A stretch of DNA of 64,000 bases, taken from the NCBI GenBank assembly GCA_002633005.1, contig NMRA01000542.1:60001-124000 (forward strand). Direction: 5' to 3'. The position numbers and the translations under genes were made by a program. Below the pieces are notes generated by a model, which was given only the letters and a program-made list of their open reading frames with translations, had not been told where the DNA came from and ran no database searches. Of the stretch, positions 46,337-60,418 are shown in pieces; within the stretch, counting starts at the first letter, position 1, and the number at the start of each line of letters is the position of its first letter. This DNA comes from Phoronis australis. Taxonomy: Eukaryota > Phoronida > Phoronidae.

Positions 46337-48750
46337 AAATCGAAAATAGAATTATATACTCTTATAAGATCGGTCTCAAAAATATCCTTACCATGGCAGA
46401 ACTTGTTGTCTGTTACCACGAAAACCATGCAGACTCTCAACGGGTCACGAAATGCGCAGCATAATTGTTGATTTCTCTGGTGTTGCATGACCTACCCTGA
46501 AATTCAAAAATGACGCACATGGAATTTCGTTCACGGCATTGAGTGTAGAAAAGCTTACATTAGAAATTTTGGCTTGCAATAATGTTAATACTCATTCTAT
46601 TGCAGTGTCATTTTCTCAATCACGTTGTTCTGGACTGTCTCAACTACTACCGACGGTACCACTTTTTCAAAAATCTGCTCTCGCCCGCAGCGGCCCTGTA
46701 AGACATTTTATCGTTACATTTAGCCGGCACGGATCATTAGTCCCTTACTGTTAATCAATGGTGAAAAATGATTCTCAAAATACAAGACCCTTGTAAGGCC
46801 TTTCACTGTACAGTGTGCATTGGTCTACCGGGGTGTGCAATGGGTTGGAGTAAATGTGAAAGTGGAAACTGATATTCAAAGCTATTAGCTGAAGCTGGAA
46901 ACAAAAATTAACTATTTTGTTTTACTGCTAAGAGACGTGTTGAGCGTCTGCCGTAGATTGTCTAAGCCTGATATCTCTGGCGCAGTGCCAAATAACACTT
47001 CCTTTTAAATCTTATATCCTTCGTTGTAAGAGACCAAGAAAAAGACAGAGGTTACAGTCTTAGTCTGTGATAACTTTAAGGATGGTTGTACAACAATGGC
47101 TTTCGCAAATGCAAATACACATCTGCGTAATAGAAAGTTTGGAGTATATGTATGCATAGGACTAAAAACTAGTGACTTGGCATGTTGAGTGATCTTGGTC
47201 AAGTATTAAAATATAATTGTCTTGCAATCCGCAAAATATAAAACTGGGACCCAGATACCATAAAGGTGCTGGTTTCTGCCTTTATTTTTTACAAGTTTGT
47301 TTACACGTGGGTCTGAAGCTAAATGGAGTGACTACAAAGATGTGAAAAAGAAATTCCAATCTTATGTGTTTGTATTAGTATTAAATGCCTCTGGCCCAAA
47401 GGACTATGAACATAAATTAAACAGGCACATTTGCACACACAGTCAATCCATTTAGAGTTGTTGTCTTCTTTTAAGGGCAGAATATACATATTTAATAACA
47501 GATATATCTTGATTACCTTGCACGTGTATACATTTTTCTTGAGTTGGGTGCTTCCATTGATTTTCTTTCATAAAACGTGACCTAAGGTCATAATATTCTT
47601 TGCAAATCAGCAGGAATGATAATCATCGTCTACAAGACCATCATTGCAAATCAAACATAACCTATTGTAATATTTTACTTTCTCGTGCTTACCCACTACC
47701 ACTTGTAATCTATGGTTGGATCAAAGTAACCGAGTGAACGCTTGATTAAGACTAGGAGGTAGCGATAACTTAATATATGGCTAAAAAAAGAGTACGGAGT
47801 CTTAAAATTGCCGTAGTTTTTAAGTTTTGCATTATGCATAATGCCAAAAGAAATTTCTCCCACTTGGATGCCGTATTGGCGCACACCAGTTCTTTGGGCC
47901 TTTCGAATGCAGCGGTTTCCTGAAGTCACGTCTGACGCTATAGTATCTATATTACTTGTCCCTCATACCTTGGTTTCATTGGTACCCGTAGATTTCAACG
48001 CCATAATACCCGCAGTGGTTCTTCATCATTTTATAGATTTCTAAGACGTCCTGTACATGTAGTTCTATAATCTTTTCAACCGCCCTCATGCGAAAGATTC
48101 GGCCAGAGCTCTTCTTTACAATGGTGTGGTGTTTAGCAATGGAACAACAAATCAAATCATTTTCATGAGAAATAGAATCTCTCTCAAAGTTCTGCACCAA
48201 ATGTAAGCAATTTTTATTTCATAAATTTGCAAACGACGACTCTTACGCCTTGTTATATTTCTAAAACATCACATCTCTATGTACATCTTTTATCTATTTT
48301 TAAATGTTATAGACACCTTCCCTGGACACGTCCTCTTCATATTTGTTTATTCGTCTAATTAATTGTTTTGTTTATTAATTTACATATCAATATAAGTATT
48401 CATTTATGCGTCTATTTATTATTAAACTAAATATTTTGGCATTAGACTTCCTATGTGGGACGGACCAAGTCGGAAATAAATTATTACTTTTTCGTGTCAT
48501 CATGTTCATCATTGTCCTGTTTTAGTTTTTTCTTGTACCTTGGCGTTATTTGTAATCCTTACGTTTATTCTATATCGCTATCCATCTTTGTCAGTCTTTG
48601 TGCGGTGTTGTGGTATTTTTGTTATATTGATGTTCAGTCGATGTTAAATCAATTAATCTACCAATCAATCAAATAATCAATACCGTAATAAGAGTACATA
48701 TAACTCTTTGTAACAGTGAAAGGGTAGCCGTCGTGTTCTCATATAGCTGC
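46337..48750. other. AT-rich interval with one candidate exon
   Basis: Apart from the open stretch at 47976-48191 (minus strand), I recognise nothing. Confidence 0.4.
47976..48191 (-). CDS. Unrecognised candidate terminal exon
   Basis: A minus-strand open stretch starts directly after a good acceptor (acatttggtgcag) and runs 71 codons to a TGA. Its composition looks protein-like, with segments SSGRIFRMRAVEKIIELHVQ and KNHCGYYGVEIYGYQ, unlike the low-complexity translations around it. A good donor (accaag, then gtatga) lies just past the stop, so the stop might be a lesion or the end of a terminal exon. I do not recognise the family, and no partner exons were identified. Confidence 0.25.
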   Translation of the reverse strand, partial: NFERDSISHENDLICCSIAKHHTIVKKSSGRIFRMRAVEKIIELHVQDVLEIYKMMKNHCGYYGVEIYGYQ

Positions 48751-48810
48751 CGAAAACGCTTAGCAACGACCTTGGTTCGTCGAAAACGCTTAGCAACGAC
48801 CTTGGTTCGT
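48751..48810 (+). repeat. Exact 30-bp tandem duplication
   Basis: The 30-bp unit starting cgaaaacgcttagcaacgac occurs twice without mismatch. Confidence 0.95.
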
Positions 48811-49084
48811 CGACGTTATGACCTATAGCATGAGCCGACTATAAGTCGAGGAAAAACCAATGAAAACATGCCAAACTTTTTCCCAATCGCAGGAAGAAAC
48901 TTGGCGAAAAATGGCTAATGCGTACATGCAGGTCAGACAGAGACGGGGAGAAGGGAATCAAATCAATTTCGAAAGATTATGGTGCTTTCCCATTGAGGAA
49001 ACTTCGGTTTACCGAAGCTCCTCCGAAACTTCGCTTACCTTTCCTACTAGGAGTTATCGCTAGATGGCGATTCAGTCTACTTAC

Positions 49085-49686
49085 GAGTCTCGCTGGTTCC
49101 CTGCGTACCGCTAGGTGGGGCGGTAGCCGCGCCAGCACGCAGGTATCACTTAAATTTCCTCTGTAAATTTTTTTACACCGGCGTTTCTGATTGGCTAGTC
49201 GATTCGTCAACAGGCAGCGCTTTGCGCAAACAAACTGGCATGGCTGATGGACTGAAGTGTAAATGTGGTCTGTTGTACAGACAAATCGGTGCTTAAAATT
49301 TATGTTCAGGAAATGTGAAGCCTAGAAATTGTGACTGAGCCTTTTCGGAATGCATCTTTCTACTGTCGATGACTTTTGTTTACGATAATGTCCTTATACA
49401 CTATGAATAACACACCGGTTAAATCGGCCACATAATGTGTGTTTATTGTGCATGTATGTGTTTCAAGCACGCGGCTATTAAACATCACTGCAGAAACGAA
49501 ATAGTTGCTGCGACGCCACTTGCATGACAAGGCTAAAAATCGTTCACAGTCCGCCATTTTTTCAAGGTGTTGTAAAGCTAACCAATGACTGCCAAGATTA
49601 CATCGACCAATGCTAAAGCGCGTGCCACTGCGTGATACCTGCGTGCTGGCTGGGCTAAGCACGCAGGGAACCAGCGAGCTTATGAG
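49085..49686. mobile_element. 600-bp element with inverted arms
   Basis: The left arm 49085-49149 (cgctggttccctgcgt, ccagcacgcaggtatcac) is repeated in reverse complement at 49632-49686. The arms pair over about 50 bp with one internal gap. The interior is unique and carries an aaaatggcggac motif on the minus strand. No transposase is seen. Confidence 0.6.
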
Positions 49687-52600
49687 TCGGGTCGTGTTCA
49701 CAATATGACCAGCAGGATCAATCTGTTTTAATGACCTTGACATCAACTAATAACAAACAATCATTCTTTCCAAGTTCAGAAATCGCTTTTTATTTACATA
49801 AGGAACAAGTTGAGAGAAAGTTTTACCTACGGCAGTACATGTATGTCTTCTACATCAAAGGATAATTTTTAACACACGCTGGGTACACGGGAACTTTAAA
49901 GTTGCTGAAATGAACAAGTGTTTGACGAATAAGGCGACTAAAATTCAAATTAAACCGATTTTCGAAGGTTACACATCGAAGCTAATCATGATCTTTTATC
50001 CGGATACAAAAAAACCCAAAGCCCCACGTGATTGCAATTTTCAACAATAATCACGGATTAAACTTTTCTGGGGATTCAAATTGTTTCGCCATAATGGTCA
50101 GGTAATAGAAGGACACGCGGATTTTGAAATTTTTATACCTGAATCAAAGATGGTGATCGATTTCGATGTATATAATAAGAACAAAAGAACAATTTGGTTT
50201 AATGTGAATACTAGCCGTCTTATTCCACCAACACGAGACCAGCAATTTTAAGCACTTGAGCGTAGACACGTTGTAATTGAAGTCGAGACGCGTAATTTTA
50301 ACCATATACATTCTTTAGCGATAACTTTCTTTGGATGTTACCATGCACATTTTATCAGCCCTTTAGTATTCGAAGTAATCCCAAGAAAATGCCGAACATT
50401 AAACGATTAATTTGTAGTTCCCAGAAAAGTCAGTTTAGAGTAAATACTTCTTATTCAACCCAAAATCACCGCTGCGTGACATTTTGTCACTATTTATATA
50501 CTGATCCCAAAAATTAGGAGTACGTCATATGTCTTGTGTTATCTGTATTTCCAGTGATTCGATTTTATCAAATGAACAATACATAAATATGCCAAGCGTG
50601 GTTCACTTCTGTCCTTCATTATTTTGCTTTGACATATCACAAAGTGTAACACCATTTCTTGGGCAGATTCGTATTTTCAAACACAAATTAAATTTCAAAA
50701 ATATGGTGGAACTCATTTTTGACGAAGACGTGGAATTTAATGCAACTTCTTTGCTATGTAGTTGTAGGTCTTCACTCTACTGGTATCTATCAATAAGACT
50801 CTAGATATTGTTATATTACTTATTATATAACATATTCTGACTAGGTTGGTGCGTACTGTTGAGTAGGGTCTCGTTTGAGCTAAGATCGTAGACACGCCCA
50901 GTCGTAGTTCAGGTGGTACCCTTTCGACGAGTCTATGTCTTCAGCTAAATATCGACAAAACTATAGGATTGAATTTTTACAATTAGATTAAATCTTCAAA
51001 AAGTGTTGATATTAACTTTGAATAGGATTTAATTGATCAAATAGCGTGGGATTACAAAATGTGATTTTTACTTTTATATAACTGCTGCCCTTTCCACTGG
51101 CCATTACCTGAGTCATAACACTGATATAAACATTGCTAAGATTCCACTTTTTGCTCTGTTTTCAGCTGTGTACGTCTACATAAAGTTCCTTATTCTTACA
51201 TTTTTGATTACTGTGTCTTTAAAAAGTTCCAATTTCACATTCTATCGGATCATCACAAACGCCTACATTCACCTGCCCATTATCAAAAACACTCACCAAA
51301 ATCGATCAATACGTATAGTTGGATTTTTCGGTAAAACACGTTTTTAACATGGGAAGAAACTAGAGAAGGCAAAAACTAATAGATGAAAACAAACTAGCAT
51401 TGTTCTGTTGAGCGAGGCACTACACAACCCTCGGGCTACGTATAATGTTCGCAACAATTATACGGAACTGTCAAATTCATTCAAGTCTCAAAAATCTTTT
51501 AATGAGTTGGAGTTGCCGTTAGATTCCTAAGGTCAAGATAATCGCCTCCGAGCGATAAAAACTCAGAGAGTAGGCATTTTCATTACTTAACGTTGCTCAT
51601 CCGTTAAGCCAGTTAAGCCTCCTGTTGTATTTTCGCCTTAAATTCACTCATGCTTAATTAAAAGTAGAAATTGGCTAATTACCTAAAATCTTACAGTTGA
51701 ACCTCTTTGCCCAATTAGATTCTAAAGCAATTGATCGATTGGAGGAAGGATCTACAGGAACTCGCCTGTCAAATTGTTCATGTAGTTTTGTATTAGCCTT
51801 TATTATTTGCGACATGTACACATCCGTCTATAAGAACATAATGCACAGCGGAAATGCAAGTTCTCTTTCTGTTAAGCTCGCCATGTCAAGTTTGATTCAT
51901 CAAAACAATAAAGATATACCTTAATTATTCGGCAGGCAAACCAAGTCCATAATGTTTGTATGTTTGTTCTACAACCATGATCTGATGATTTTGCCGTAAC
52001 CCTTGTACGAGTCACAGTTCTGGCATACGCATGTGTACACATTCTCGTGAGCCTACATTCATTATGATTGAAGCACAGGTTTAAAAAAAACTTTGGAAAT
52101 GACACGAGCTTGTGAAAATACCACCTTATGTTTGTTAAGTATGAAACTTCACTCATAACGCACCACTACAAGATTATCCAAAACAATACTTTGCAGCGTA
52201 ACTTTGTCGCTTATAACCTCCCAATTAAGTTTACAAATAGTAATTTTCCGGCAAACTAAAAACAAACATTTTAATGGGCGACTCCTTCCAGCTCCACTCC
52301 TTTAGGCGAGTTTGCCATGCAAAGGGGTTGTTGTTCCCTAATAATTATTATATAATAAAACACGTAATTACATAGTGAACGCTTTATAAAACTAAGCAGG
52401 CGATAGTTAACGTTGAAGTACACGTTTTGTGACATTTTACATATAAAATGTTGAACTTAAAGTTGATACACAAAACGAAAGTACACGCTAAAGTAGAACG
52501 AAAAAATACTTGAGCAGTTAAAGTTGATTTCTGTCTCCCAAAAGAAACAGGGCATTGACGAAAGTATCTTTTTAATTTTAGTATTCTGGTAGCAATCTTG

Positions 52601-55004
52601 TGACTCACAAATTTAGGCTTGCGTAATATTCAATTTATTAACAATTTTAAATTGTAGGGCCTTAAAAGGTCTTGACGCGCATGTAACATGTAATTGCACA
52701 AGAGTGCTGACCAAAGTTTCCTTCATATTAGTGACATGAAAAACAAAAAAGTCAGATTTGAGTCGAAAGTTCAGACGTTTTCGATAATTTTGCAGGTATA
52801 AATGCAGTTTTTACAGTGCAGTACTTGTTACAAACACAAATATTATGATATTCAGCCTCAGTTTGTCGCCAGAAACAGCACACCTGATACTTCCGATTTG
52901 CTAGCGCATGTCTACTTTTGTCTGCCATCAAGTTTTGAGTAGCCATACCTGATACCTGATATAAAAGTATACGGAATGTCAAGCAACAACTAGGATTCAA
53001 TTTCAAAGTCAATTTAAAATGAAGAATTAGAACTAAGTTTTGACGTATTCTTCACAGCAAGGTTTCAGTCTTGTAAAAACAATCATTAATTCGTTAATTA
53101 TTGTTTGACTAAAGCAACAAGCCGGTTAAAGTAAACTATAATCGATTTGCCTCAATACAACGGCCGCTAACTTTTTGCTGTCCCACCTTAAGCATGGATG
53201 CTTGTGAGAGCAAAATTCGACATCGGACCTTGAATTTATGTCTCTGCAGTTATTACGTGTAAATAAGCACGATCAAATTTAGCCTAGACCTCATTTTGCA
53301 CAGAGTATTCAGTCATGCATTCATTGTGTCATAAAATAAGATGACTTGGTTCTCAGCTGAAATCACAAATTTGAGAAATATATAAACACGAATATGAAAA
53401 CGATACCATAAATGCTCAGAGGTTATTTTCTCATTGCTTTAGTCTTGTTTTTGAATAGATAAAAACGCAAACCATGCCTCTGTTCCGGCATGTGAGGAAG
53501 CAAACCAAAACTTGAGCAGTCATCGAAGGTCACGCGGTCAAACTCGTTGCATCATTGCAAAAAAACTTCTAATTGTGAGTATTTTTTTTCGTTTAAAGTC
53601 CTTTCGTAATTATTTTGTATGCTAATGACGAATCTGGCAATATCTCCCATGGTTAATTGGTTGTTTACCGGCAATATTGCGGTTTCCATGCTGTAGTGCG
53701 TTTGGCTGAATTTCAAACCACCTTACTGTCAAACAGATTTTGTAAAAGGCCTCTCGTGGAGGTTCGTTATCAATGCAAAACTGTATTGTGCTAACAACTA
53801 AGCGTAAAAATATATTAATGCCTCATACAGCGATTCTTTCGAGTTACTCGCTGGTGCTAGATTTCATATTCATATCGTTTTTAATTGTCCGTATGTCGTT
53901 GTGTGTAATACACTTGATTACATCCGCCATTTTCAACGGTGAAAATGTATTTTCTTGGTATGGTGCAAATAGGAAGGTGTCTGTATCGGCGTCACCTGCC
54001 ATTGCGGAACCGACTACCGCTCCCTACGCGCACCTATTCCTGTTTTTCCGCGACTTGACTAACATTTTCAAATAATTTCACCATGATGAATTTTACACGC
54101 TGCAAGGTTATTTTGCATGTTCATGATGGATAGCTGGCACAGGGTTCATTATGTTCCAGTCTGGTTCAGTGCTAGTGGCTCGCTTCTCTTGAGATAAAAA
54201 GCGACTGAGATGTTCGTGGGTCGGTATGACCATTAAAGCACCTGCTGGTCGAATGATGTTAAAATACCATTGGTTCAAAGGGGAGAAATGAACTCTTACC
54301 ACGAGACACACCCTTACCACGGAACTTAAGCTCCAACCACACTCGGGAACTCTTAAGCGGACAGTTTGTAATGCAAAACGGATCTGGCCGAAGTAGTACG
54401 CTAGCAAGAAAGCGAAATGTTGCGCCAACACTTCTTGACAATATTACTACCCTGAACAGCATGTAAATTGTACACGTCTAATCCCAAACCAACAGTGTTG
54501 AGTTTTTCTGCGTTAAATAAGAATATCATTTTTTACGTTTTAGCTGGGATGTAAATACACGAGCGTGTTTTAATAAAGAACATGTCACTATTTGTTATTT
54601 AAGTCTGTATAACTAAATAAGAATCACTGATGCTAAGTTATAAAAAATTCCCGGCAGACTGTATAGTAGGATCCCGGCCTATGGCGACCAATTAACACAC
54701 TATCTTATTTGTTCGTGGTAAGGATGTCGTGTGTGTGGTAAGACTTTTTAAGGTGCGTTGTTTCTGTTTTGCAGAGGATTGTGGTGAGAGGTATCAAGCC
54801 CATGGTAAGGGTTAGTTTACTCCGCCTGATTTAGCTGAGTTTCTGCACAAGATGAAGAAAGTTCTGTTCGTTAGCAGATGCTTTGTTTCTGACTGGAAAT
54901 CTTGTTTTACATGTTGATACAGTTTTACAAATAGAAGTAAATGAACGTTTAAAACACACTCAAAATTTTAGAAACTTCCTTCCGCCTTAATTATCTATCA
55001 TTCT
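49687..55004. other. AT-rich interval, no gene recognised
   Basis: Only short, overlapping and unrecognised open frames; no tandem array or RNA gene noted. Confidence 0.4.
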
Positions 55005-55275
55005 GTGTGCCGGTCTGTCTGTCTCTCTGTCTCCTTATCAGCCAGCCTGTGCGCATGTATGTCTGTCTGTCTAGTATGTTGGCTGTTTATTTATCTATTT
55101 ATTTATGTGTTTATGCATCCATTTACGCATCCATCAACCTTTCTGTCTCCCGTTCCGTCTATCTTTCGATATACCTTGCATGGTTGCACTCCGTCCACCT
55201 TTCTGTCCGTCCAACCTTCCGTGGCAGTCCGCCTGTGAGCCTACTGGTATATCTCTGTCCGTCTATCGTATATAT
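55005..55275 (+). repeat. Degenerate TCTG/TATT simple-sequence tract
   Basis: Imperfect runs of gtctgtctgtctc, tatttatctatttat and cgtccacctttctgtccgtc explain the several overlapping open frames seen here in all three plus frames. Confidence 0.75.
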
Positions 55276-57100
55276 ATATTCCAACTTTTTAAATAATGGA
55301 GTAAAAAACCACTGCCAACACTTAGCAAACATGCGTGTCGAAGAAATGGAAAAATCGTCGGTGACAGATCTAGGATAACACGAAGGGGGTCCGCCCCATT
55401 TTCCAAAGGAAAAATTTCGCGGTAGAGCTAAGAACAGCATGTCGTCGCGATTTATTCTTTTTGTGGCAAAATGGCGGAACTTTCAAAATTAACAAGTTTA
55501 GTAGTATTCAATATAACGGAAAAGAATATCATGACTATGAACACCACAGCGTGATGTCATAATAATCATGTTCACATTAAAAATAAGGATATCAATCAAA
55601 ACTCATCCTATGTCAAAATGGTTCTTAACACTCTCATCAAATTTCATTTTTCTATTAAACGTTAATGATACCTTAATCCTAGCTTATCCGTTGTTAAAGA
55701 CTGCTGTTTAAAACTCTTATAATGTAAAACGAAATGTTAGACATGTAGTGTTAAGGGTCTCACATTTCATCGTCATCAATTGCTTTTGGGTATATCAGTT
55801 TGCATACGTACCTTTTAGCTAAAGGTATTAGGTAAATAAATAAACTGAAAATTAACGGCTACCTTATGGTGGCCACATGGCTCCATGAGGCTATCTGTTT
55901 ACGAAATGCATATACTCCGGTAAACAGGCAATGAGTAATTATTTTACCGACTTGATTTCAAAACGTCAGATATGATTTTGTTCAACAATTATTTCATGGT
56001 CTGAAGATAATGTTTTTTTTCCGTTCATATGAACATTGAAGGAATGTTTGTCGACAGGGCAACTTTACATATTTCCTTGTGGTGAGCCATAATATTGTCA
56101 TTATTCGCCCATGTTTCTTTAATTACGTAACCGATAGGAATCACAAATCGGTAAGCGATCTGTGTATGCTCTCAATTTACGCTGGCCAATGTCAATATAA
56201 ACTTAAGCGAGATGCAATGCATCTAAAAGTCATCGATATCCCAAGGTGCGGAGGTAATGTATGAATTAAAATAACATCTGCATTGCCTTAACGCTTTCTA
56301 GATTTGAAGAGATTTTAAGAAAGTTTAGTGATGGCAAAACTGCGCCACTTAAATGGCAACTATGAGATTATTGTTGAATGGGACTTGTTGACAGAAGTTA
56401 TTAGCTTTGGCCTGACCTATAAAACAACAAAATCCGGCTTGTTTTTCGTTTTTTTTTTCTCTCGACGTTGTCTGTCAGACATTGGTGGGAATCAAGGCCG
56501 GTATCTTTATCTTTAAACTACAACAGTAGAGTTTTCGGCTGCTTCTGTGGAGCTAAAATCATTTTACTTATGATAGTATAATCATACGATATACTTACAG
56601 TGGGTGAAATGCTGTTTCTAGATGTTCGACTTTAAAAGAATGACTTAGAAATAGAGGATAATTACATATACTGGATCACACGTGTAACTCCAAAGTTTCA
56701 AAAATTCAGGAATTTTGTTGATTGTTTTAACGGGAAAATAATACCAACAGTTTGTTGACATTTTCCAGAATTCTCGCCACCTCAACTAAGGACATTCTTT
56801 TCTTACATTTCATTCAACTGAGGATACAAATGGTCTCGTGATTGCCAAGAACATTGGAAGAACTCATAACATATGTTGTTTTTTGACAAACTTTAGATTA
56901 ACCGGTTGTGACCTTACCGTCGGTAAACAACTTTTTAACACAAACGCAGGTGGCGCTGCACGAAATAAGATACATATTGTTGAATACATTTTAGGCAGGT
57001 ACTAGGAGTCAAAACTTCTTTTTGCCACATTTTTAAACGCTACATGCAACATTTTTCTTTTTGTATTTAGGCCCAATTAATTAATGTAATTTTTTCATGA
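55276..57100. other. AT-rich interval, no gene recognised
   Basis: Nothing identifiable. Confidence 0.4.
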
Positions 57101-57487
57101 ATGCCTTATTTCAGAAGAAGGCACACAATACTTTTTAGGATTCTGTACAGTCGACGTCATTACGTACCACTGTCCATCATCCTAACAAACGAAGGACACT
57201 GGTTTGTCCTCTGTCCGGTGTTGCAATATGCATCGCCATTTAACTTAGGATTGTACGGTATGCCCTACTCTGCACAGAGGAGGCAGTGTGTCCTAGTGCG
57301 CTTTCTGTACTCGAGGTCGTGGTTTCAGTACCATGGGGCCACACTGCTAGGCCTTCGAGTCAGGTTTCTAACTCCTCAGCTCGGCACGCGCGGCCTGTAC
57401 ACATCTGGTACAAGGTGTCCTTGCTCTGTTCTGCATCGCGTCAAAATGCCACTAAAAGAATGGGGATATGAGAAGGTAACTTTCTAG
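57101..57487 (+). repeat. Possible old SINE or repeat relic with a 128-codon open frame
   Basis: The stretch is more GC-rich than its surroundings. The segment aggcagtgtgtcctagtgcg, then ctcgaggtcgtggtttcagtacc at about 57320, recalls the A-box/B-box arrangement of tRNA-derived SINEs, and aaggtgtccttgctctgtt recalls a common SINE tail. The open frame has no recognisable protein motif and is more likely incidental. Confidence 0.3.
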
Positions 57488-60040
57488 ACAGTATTAATTC
57501 TATTCTCTGGCGAAATTAGTAACCGTTATGAGGAATCGTGCTGCAATAATGCTACTGGTTTAGGTATGGTAGAACGCACACATTTTGCAGAGTCGGTTCT
57601 ACTGCGGGGCTGTGTTCAATAGATACTAACCAAATAAATACGCACTGCCAACATAAAACGGCGTGTATCTCCTGAAAGCAACATGTTAGATCTGCTGCCG
57701 ATACGTGTAATAACGCGTGGCTTGGCACTTGTACACTATGCTGTTCAATGAGGAGTTTTTTGAAGACGTGAGTCGATATTTGCCCAGGTAATGAGCTTTA
57801 ATTCTAGACATAGAGTTGACGGGAATTGGCAACACCGCAAACAAACCGATTCGCTTCCATAAAACTGTGTGGCTTCCGTTCTCAAATAGCTTCGGAAACG
57901 TTTTTTACAGACGTATTTATCTACTTAAGAAAGTTTCGTATAAAGGAAAATACTACCTTGTGTGAGTAGGAAGTGATTTGTCATACATTTTGGGGTTCTT
58001 GTTTATAATTGACACTCTTCTTTATTCACAAAAGCCGCAATAGGTAGATTAGTGTCAACAAGTTACAAGAACCTCAACTGAGGTATTGATCTTCTATTCG
58101 CCATTACAATTCAAAGTTCTTTATTTGTATCAAGAATATTTTCCTTTTTGGAAGACCGCATATACCATACATTTATTTCCGCTGTGACGACATAATTCTC
58201 TAAGAATTCACCAAATATTTTCGATTATGTATTACCCTACGGATGACTGAATGTATTCAAAAGGGTGCAACTGCCGTATGTATTTCTTTAAAGTTTTTGA
58301 AAAATTAACTGCTAAAGAGCATTGTTGGCTCGGTTCTCAACTGACCCGACTCATTTTGAGACCTGCGCTCACCGACTAAAAAATATCCGCCTGCATTCTT
58401 CAGCCAAGGTGCCGTGTTTTGATTTTTGAACAGATGTGTTCAAAACCACGAAAGTAAGGGTAAGCAAGGTTTGAAACGCCACGATTTGCCGAGCGATGAG
58501 TAAAAACAAAATCAGCACCAGTTCCGTTCGTCTCAGGGGACTTTTTGAAAATTGAGCAACAAGAAATACCACACGTCACTCGCTTTTTGTTCTTATCTAT
58601 CACTTGAAAGTCACTGAACTTGATAAAACAATGTGAAGTACAGCAACATTGAAAATTTCTTAGTTTACTTCGTTAGCCGCTTGAATTTCGTCCGCATTAA
58701 TCGCCGACGAGTCCCGAATATGTTGTTTTTATTATTACTCTGGGCATGAACACACACAAGGGCAATGTATGAACGACTTCGGGCATCTATCCTACTCTGC
58801 TCACTGACAGTTTATACCTTGTGGCAAGCCTGGTCGACGTTAGCGTGTTAGTTATCAAAACAAAGATCTTAACAAGAAACCATAATCATTCAATTCAGGA
58901 CCAAAACAAGATAACAACGATCTCACCGTCGGCAGAAACACTGAATTAAAACTTGTGTCCCACAATCCCTTGACTAAATAGTCAAAATGGCCTTAAAACG
59001 TCGTTCAGAGTAGGCGATTTCCTCCATTATATTGCAAATAGATCCTACAACCAAAGCCTATTTCGCTACCAATACAGGTGGTATTGTTAAAGTGTAGGTT
59101 ACCTGGCTAATACATGCATGTCAATGTGTGTTTTTCGTTTCTCAATTTCGACACGTTTTGTTATCTTAATAGTCCAACTTGTTGTCTCACTGTTTGCTAT
59201 GCCTCAGGTACTGTTACGTAAACCACTGACGGAGTAGTTCAGGATTTCTTTGAACTATGTGTCAGAATACCTCGAATGTAGTTACGGACCAAGGATAACA
59301 GCATTAGTAGACAGGTAGAAGTAACGGCACACCAATTTTTGTCCAAACGTTTAAACCATGGAAGTTTTTCCGGTAACTTAAGGCGGTAGATCGGTAGATC
59401 TGCTGACTGTTGTTGGTTATTTTCGTACTAAAATTGAGTATAGCCACGTCCCAGAATCCTTATTTTGTTTTTCTAGTCAGTACGAAGTAGGAAGTCTTAT
59501 ATCGTTGTCTAAGATTTGCTTATTGGTAAATGTCAATGTTCAGATTGCTTTCTCATTTACCTCGCAGTAACATCTTTATTATGTTCCAGGACCCAAGAGA
59601 TTTGAGAAGATCACGGCAGTAATTAAAACTAAATCGCGCTTGACCCAAAGTCGCTCATCTGGAAAATTACTGAACAGAATTCAAAGAAAAAACGCTTAAG
59701 TTGCACTTGCAACCCACTGTCAAAGTTTGATCGACAGCTCACGGATTCAACTGCGCAAAACCAGCTTCGGTGCGTGCGAAGATTAATTAAATCTTCCGAA
59801 TACGAGACCTGAGATTACCGTGGCCAGAGAATAAAGCTGAACGACGACTCAACCCGTGTGGTTCTCATTTACTTGATCTCTTTCTGCTTAGTAACCTAGT
59901 CTAGTCTCTCACAACCCATGGAGAGTGGAATTTGATTTCAAGTCACTTCGCAAAAGTACGAATGTTAACTGTACAACATTGGTTTCCGTTAAATATTCAT
60001 ATTAACCACCGAAACCTAATCAACAGCGTTAAAACGCGTA
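57488..60040. other. Upstream region of the GPCR gene
   Basis: No coding feature. The promoter and 5' UTR of the receptor gene presumably lie in the right part. I cannot place the transcription start. Confidence 0.4.
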
Positions 60041-60418
60041 ATGGAGACTACAACAGAACCACAGAATAGCACTGGACCCACCACGCCGTGTCCGCATGCC
60101 AACTATGAATGTGTACCGGACGCAGACTACGTAGACATGATCGAAGACTTTGTGTACAGCCAGTTAAACGGGTTCCACTTTGCGTTTGCAGCGCTTTATG
60201 CTGTTGTCTTCATTGTGGGACTATCTGGGAACCTTCTCGTGTGTATCGCCGTATGGAGGAACCGTGACATGCGAACCGTGACCAATGGCTTCATTATGAA
60301 TCTGGCGATCGCTGATTTACTCGTCATAGTCTTCTGTTTACCCTTAACCCTCCTGGAGGATTTGCTAATTACGTGGTTTCTGGGGTCGGCCATGTGTAAA
60401 CTGATCAAATATCTGCAG
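60041..60418 (+). CDS. GPCR exon 1 (N terminus to start of TM3)
   Basis: ATG at 60041 is followed by 126 whole codons and a gtgggt donor. The first 43 residues are extracellular and acidic. VWRNRDMRTVTNGFIMNLAI is the intracellular loop 1 to TM2 segment typical of orexin-type receptors. Confidence 0.9.

Noticed and set aside
55005-55378. Overlapping open frames rich in CLSVCLS
   Set aside because: Simple-sequence DNA (TCTG and TATT runs) keeps all three frames open.
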